Shown here: piece by piece, positions 60,473 to 64,000 of the stretch | Layout of the letters: every line of letters begins with the position of its first letter | Position numbering within the stretch: the first letter of the stretch is position 1 | From: Pseudonocardia sp. N23 | GTDB lineage: Bacteria > Actinomycetota > Actinomycetes > Mycobacteriales > Pseudonocardiaceae | Length of the DNA: 64,000 nucleotides | Direction of reading: 5' to 3' | Assembly (NCBI RefSeq): GCF_002583555.1 | Contig: NZ_BEGX01000005.1 | Location: 38,707-102,706 of the forward strand | Made by a program: the position numbers and the translations under genes | The notes under the pieces: generated by a model | The model's input: the letters and a program-made list of their open reading frames with translations, nothing else | Told to the model about the DNA's origin: nothing | Databases searched by the model: none

Positions 60473-63400
60473 GAGAACGGGGTCCTCGCGCCAGACCCGG
60501 GTCGTGTCGATCGCGTCGGACGGGTCGGCGTCGGCGAGGATGCGTTCCTCCTGGCGGACGTACTGGCGCCCCCGTGTCGACGCCGACGGCCCGCCCGCCA
60601 CGTTGCGCATCCGGATGATGTTGGGGAACCGCCCGACGGCCTTGAGGTCCCCGACGCCGGTGAGGAAGATCAGCTGCACGCCGTTGGCGGCGGCGACCTT
60701 GCGCTGCAGGTCGAGGAACACGACGTAGTTGGCCTTGCCCAGCGGGTTGTCCAGCGGTAGCGCGCCCAGGCCGGGCACGTCGCGGCCGCGGCTGGTGGCG
60801 CGCAGCTTGGCGACCATGCAGAACAGCAGCAGCGAGATCGTCACCTTCTCCCCACCCGACCATTTGCGCATCCGCTCGACCGACACCCGTTCGACGGCGA
60901 ACGTCGTCGACGGTTTGAGGACGCGCGCCTTCCAGTTGCCGTCGCCGACGACGGCGTCGGTGGCCTGCCACAGCAGTTCGAGGCCGCGCGGCACCTCGGC
61001 GCCGCGGGAGGTGAGGGAGTCGACGAGGCGGGAGCACCGGTCGCGGACGACGGCGTCGGCGGTCTCGACGCTCGCCCGCGGCCCGACCTCCAGGAACCGC
61101 TGCCCGGCCCACTCCCCCAGCGTCCCGGGCAGCTCCGACAGCGACTGGGCCCGTGACAGCGAGCGCAGTGCCTGGCGGACCATGCCGGTCATCGCGGTGA
61201 CGACGACGCCCTTGTCCTCCTCCAGGTCGGTGAGCCGCTCGCGCAGGTTCACCGCGTAGACGGCGAGGTCGGCGGCGAGGGTGTCGGCGACGGGCGCGAG
61301 CTCCCCGGCGACGTCGGCGACGCGGAACCGGTCGCGCACATCGGGTTTGACCGCGGCGAACCGGTCGGCGGCCGCCCAGACGACGATCCGGCGGGCCACG
61401 TCCTCGACCGTCGTCGAGGCCTCTCGGGCCTGGGCGAGGGCGGCGTCGACGGCGGCACGGGCCGCGGTGACGGCCGCGTGCGCATCGTCGAGCGAGCCCA
61501 CCTCGGCGGGGTCGTCGCAGGTGCCCGGGTCGACGCGCAGCAGTTCGAGCAGGTGGGTCAGCCCGGTCGACCGTTCACGGGCGTTGCTGCGCAACGCTTC
61601 CGCGTCGCGGGCGCTGTCCTCGGCGGCGGACCTGGCGGCGAGCAGCTCGGAGGCGCGGGCGGCGGCCTCGGTGGCGGCGTCGAGCGCCCGGGTGCGGACG
61701 GCGTCGAGCTCCGCGGGATCCGCTGCGACATCCGGCTCCTCGGACCCGGCCGGTGCCGGGTGCGCGGCCAGCTCGGCGTCGGCGTCGCGTTGCTCCGCGC
61801 GCAGCTCCCCCGTCGCCGACGTCAGCTGCTCGGCCACACCCTGGGCCCGCGCGGCGGCGGCGTCGCGCGTCGCGGGGTCGGCACCGTCGGGCCCGTCGAG
61901 CAGCGCCTCGGCGCGCGCCCGGACGTCGGCGCGCAGGCCGGCGACCCGGGCGGCCGGTGCGGCGAGTGCCCGGCGGGCCTCCTCCAGCGCGACGGCCAGG
62001 GACGACTCCGACACCTCCCGCCGGTAGGCCTGGTCGGCGCTCTCGAAGGCGCGCCGGGCGTCGTCGATCGACATCGCGGCCGTGCCGGGTCCGGGATCGG
62101 GCAGCGACGCGCGGAGATCGCGCTGTTCGGTGAGTGCCCGGCGCACCGCGACGACCTGGTCGGCGGCCGCCCCGGCGGCGGTGCGGGCCTGCGACTCGGC
62201 GGCCGTGGCGCGCTCCACCTCGGCACCGCGGGCGGCGATCCGGGCGGGCAGCTCCGCGGCACGCGCACGCCGGTCTGCGGCGTCACGGACGCGCGGGAGC
62301 AGCGCCGACAGCGTCGCGATCGCCGCGGCCGCGCTCCGGCGGGCCCGTTCCAGCTCGCCGCGGCGGGTCTCGGCGTCGGCCTCCCGCGCGCCCAGCGCGG
62401 CGACGTCGGCCGCGATCCGGGCCAGGTCGGTGTCAGCCGTGGCGACGGCCTCTGCGGCCTCCGCGGCGGCGGCGTCGAGGGCGGCGAGGGTGCCGGGCGG
62501 GCAGTCGGCGCGCAGCTGGTCGAGGCGGCGCCGCCGGTCGGCGTCGGCGTCGCGCTGGGCGACGAGCTCGGCGTCGGCACGGGCGCGGTGCGCGCGGGCG
62601 GCCTCGCGCCGGTCGATCTCCGCCCCCGCGGCGGCCCGGTCGGTCAGCGCGGCGGCGGGCGGCAACAGCCAGGCCCCGACGTCCGTACCGGCGGCACGGT
62701 CGAGATCGCGGGTCGTGGCCAGCACCACCGGCGACGTGGGGCGCAGCCCCGACGCGGTCAGCGCCGCGCGGGCGGCGGGCAGGTCGCGTTCCTCGTGGAC
62801 GAGCAACCCACCCGCCAGCGCCGGTGCGACCGTCATCAGCTCGGCACGCCGCTCCGGCGGCACCGAGTCGGCGAGGTAGCGCCAGCCCGTCGTCACCGGG
62901 ATCCCGGCGCGGTCGAGGACGTCGACGGCCCGGACGACGTCGAGCGCGGCCGGGAGCAGCCGGTCGGCGCCCAGCGTCGCGAGGGCGCGTTCGTCGTCGG
63001 CGTCGGCGACCGCCAGCTCCACCCGGCCACGCTCGGCGCGGGAGACCGCGGCGGTGAGCAGGGCCGCGAGGTCGACGGCCTCGGCGACGGGATCGACGTC
63101 GGCCCCACCCGCGAGCGCGCGCAGCCGCTCGTCGACGGCCAGCTCGTCGACCCGGGCCCGCAGCTCCTCGGCGCGCGCGCCGGTGGACTCCGCGGTGCGT
63201 TCGGCGGCGCGGCGCGCGGCACCGACGCTGTCGGCCGAGGCGGCGAGCTCGGCGCGGCGCTCGCGCAGCATGGCCCGTTCGGCGGTGAGCCGCTCGATCT
63301 CGTCGGCGGCGTCGGCGTCGAGGCCCTCGTTGCGGGCGATCGCGTCCTCGACCGCCGGCGCGTCGATCGCGGCGGCAGGGGCGTGGTCGAGGTGTCCGGC

Positions 63401-64000
63401 GACCGCGGTGAGGTCGGCCTCGAGGCCGGCGAGGGCCTGGGTGACCGCGGTGAGCTCCCCGGCGAGGGCACCCCGTTGCTCGGACGCCTCCTGCGCCGCT
63501 GTCCGCGCCGCGCGCTCGGCCTCCCGGGCCTGGGCGACCTCGGCGTCGAGCGCGGCGACCCGGGCGTCGAGGGCGGCGATGCTCGCGTCGAGTGCGTGGG
63601 CATAACCGGCGGCGGTCTCGTCGAGGCGGGCGCGCAGCGGGGCGGCCTCGGCGGTCGCCGCGGTGAGCTGCTCCTCCAGCGACACGACGCGACGCCGGGC
63701 GTGGCGGGCCGCGTCGACGGTCGCGACGGCGTTCCAGCCCGCGACGACGGCCGTTGCGGCGGAGTGTTCCTCGGCGAGCCGGGTGGCACGCAGCCGGGCG
63801 GCGGCGACCCGGGCGGCGGCGCCGTGGTGCCGGGCCCCGGCCTCGGCGACGCGTTCGGCGGCAGCCGCGGCGGCGTGTCCGGCGGCCACCTCGGCGAGCT
63901 CCGCGACGCGCGCCGTGTGGGTCTCGGCGTCGGCCTCGGCGCGGCGGGTCGCGGCGGCGAGCGCGCCCGCCAGGTCCCGGGCGGCGGCCTCGGCAGCCGT
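60461..64000 (-). CDS. jetC: Wadjet protein JetC (SMC-like ATPase), partial at window edge
   Basis: Motor subunit of Wadjet, an SMC/MukB-like ATPase. At least 1179 codons lie in the window and the frame stays open to base 64000, so the N-terminus with Walker A is outside. Most of the visible part is Ala/Glu/Arg/Leu heptad-rich coiled coil, with a hinge-like globular region around 62400-62900. The C-terminal head has the ABC signature WSGGEKVTIS (near 60845-60865) and the DNPLGKANYVVFLDLQ segment that carries the D-loop/Walker B region, then VQLIFLTG. jetD follows. jetA and jetB are expected further right. Confidence 0.93.
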   Translation of the reverse strand, partial: TAAEAAARDLAGALAAATRRAEADAETHTARVAELAEVAAGHAAAAAAERVAEAGARHHGAAARVAAARLRATRLAEEHSAATAVVAGWNAVATVDAARHARRRVVSLEEQLTAATAEAAPLRARLDETAAGYAHALDASIAALDARVAALDAEVAQAREAERAARTAAQEASEQRGALAGELTAVTQALAGLEADLTAVAGHLDHAPAAAIDAPAVEDAIARNEGLDADAADEIERLTAERAMLRERRAELAASADSVGAARRAAERTAESTGARAEELRARVDELAVDERLRALAGGADVDPVAEAVDLAALLTAAVSRAERGRVELAVADADDERALATLGADRLLPAALDVVRAVDVLDRAGIPVTTGWRYLADSVPPERRAELMTVAPALAGGLLVHEERDLPAARAALTASGLRPTSPVVLATTRDLDRAAGTDVGAWLLPPAAALTDRAAAGAEIDRREAARAHRARADAELVAQRDADADRRRRLDQLRADCPPGTLAALDAAAAEAAEAVATADTDLARIAADVAALGAREADAETRRGELERARRSAAAAIATLSALLPRVRDAADRRARAAELPARIAARGAEVERATAAESQARTAAGAAADQVVAVRRALTEQRDLRASLPDPGPGTAAMSIDDARRAFESADQAYRREVSESSLAVALEEARRALAAPAARVAGLRADVRARAEALLDGPDGADPATRDAAAARAQGVAEQLTSATGELRAEQRDADAELAAHPAPAGSEEPDVAADPAELDAVRTRALDAATEAAARASELLAARSAAEDSARDAEALRSNARERSTGLTHLLELLRVDPGTCDDPAEVGSLDDAHAAVTAARAAVDAALAQAREASTTVEDVARRIVVWAAADRFAAVKPDVRDRFRVADVAGELAPVADTLAADLAVYAVNLRERLTDLEEDKGVVVTAMTGMVRQALRSLSRAQSLSELPGTLGEWAGQRFLEVGPRASVETADAVVRDRCSRLVDSLTSRGAEVPRGLELLWQATDAVVGDGNWKARVLKPSTTFAVERVSVERMRKWSGGEKVTISLLLFCMVAKLRATSRGRDVPGLGALPLDNPLGKANYVVFLDLQRKVAAANGVQLIFLTGVGDLKAVGRFPNIIRMRNVAGGPSASTRGRQYVRQEERILADADPSDAIDTTRVWREDPVLTLM

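Overview
The window comes from a very high-GC actinomycete. IdeR, Lsr2, a tandem recC-recB-recD operon, repeated fatty-acid beta-oxidation genes and frequent GTG starts fit Mycobacteriales or Pseudonocardiales. I favour a Pseudonocardia-like organism, but that is inference from gene content and not a search result. No rRNA, tRNA, CRISPR array or transposase was found.

Left part (1-13 kb): the iron regulator ideR is followed by galE. Then come a DUF4192 protein, an exported LytM/M23 peptidase with a long leader, a giant 2-oxoacid (indolepyruvate-type) ferredoxin oxidoreductase, an acyl-CoA synthetase, a small membrane protein, a permuted papain-fold (NlpC/P60-like) protein, a NAPE-PLD-like metallo-hydrolase and lsr2.

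13-24 kb: an SDR and an MFS gene precede a divergent aromatic-type PLP decarboxylase. Next is a hydroxamate siderophore remnant: a broken siderophore-binding protein gene, an N-hydroxyornithine formyltransferase and an ornithine N-hydroxylase that starts behind an IdeR-type iron box. A beta-oxidation operon (thiolase, SDR, acyl-CoA dehydrogenase, TetR) follows, with a perfect 18-bp palindrome upstream as a likely TetR operator. The region ends with MarR and a DHA2 transporter fused to carboxypeptidase-regulatory repeats.

27-42 kb: three tandem AIM24-family genes, a TPR protein, a 598-residue acyl-CoA dehydrogenase, a Pit phosphate transporter with a small membrane partner, and an operon of two acyl-CoA dehydrogenases plus a single-chain biotin-dependent acyl-CoA carboxylase. 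Then come DUF3040, a MarR-small protein-UspA operon behind a 25-bp operator, and an AT-hook-like protein next to an SDR that carries a zinc ribbon and lacks the catalytic tyrosine.

42.7-51.4 kb is recC-recB-recD, with 4-bp start/stop overlaps. After it comes a region with a frameshifted small gene flanked by inverted copies of a palindromic repeat.

52-56 kb is a tightly overlapping three-gene signalling operon: response regulator/thioredoxin-reductase fusion, CRP-domain histidine kinase and UBP-type zinc finger. It is followed by a small membrane protein and a Bcr/CflA-type MFS pump.

The right end holds a deletion scar of a lactate-utilisation locus (lutB start joined to lutC end), a 5-formyl-THF cyclo-ligase-like gene, a macro-domain gene, and the end of a Wadjet (Jet) anti-plasmid system. 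jetD is complete, jetC is cut by the window edge, and jetA/jetB would lie beyond position 64000. This is the clearest defence system in the window.
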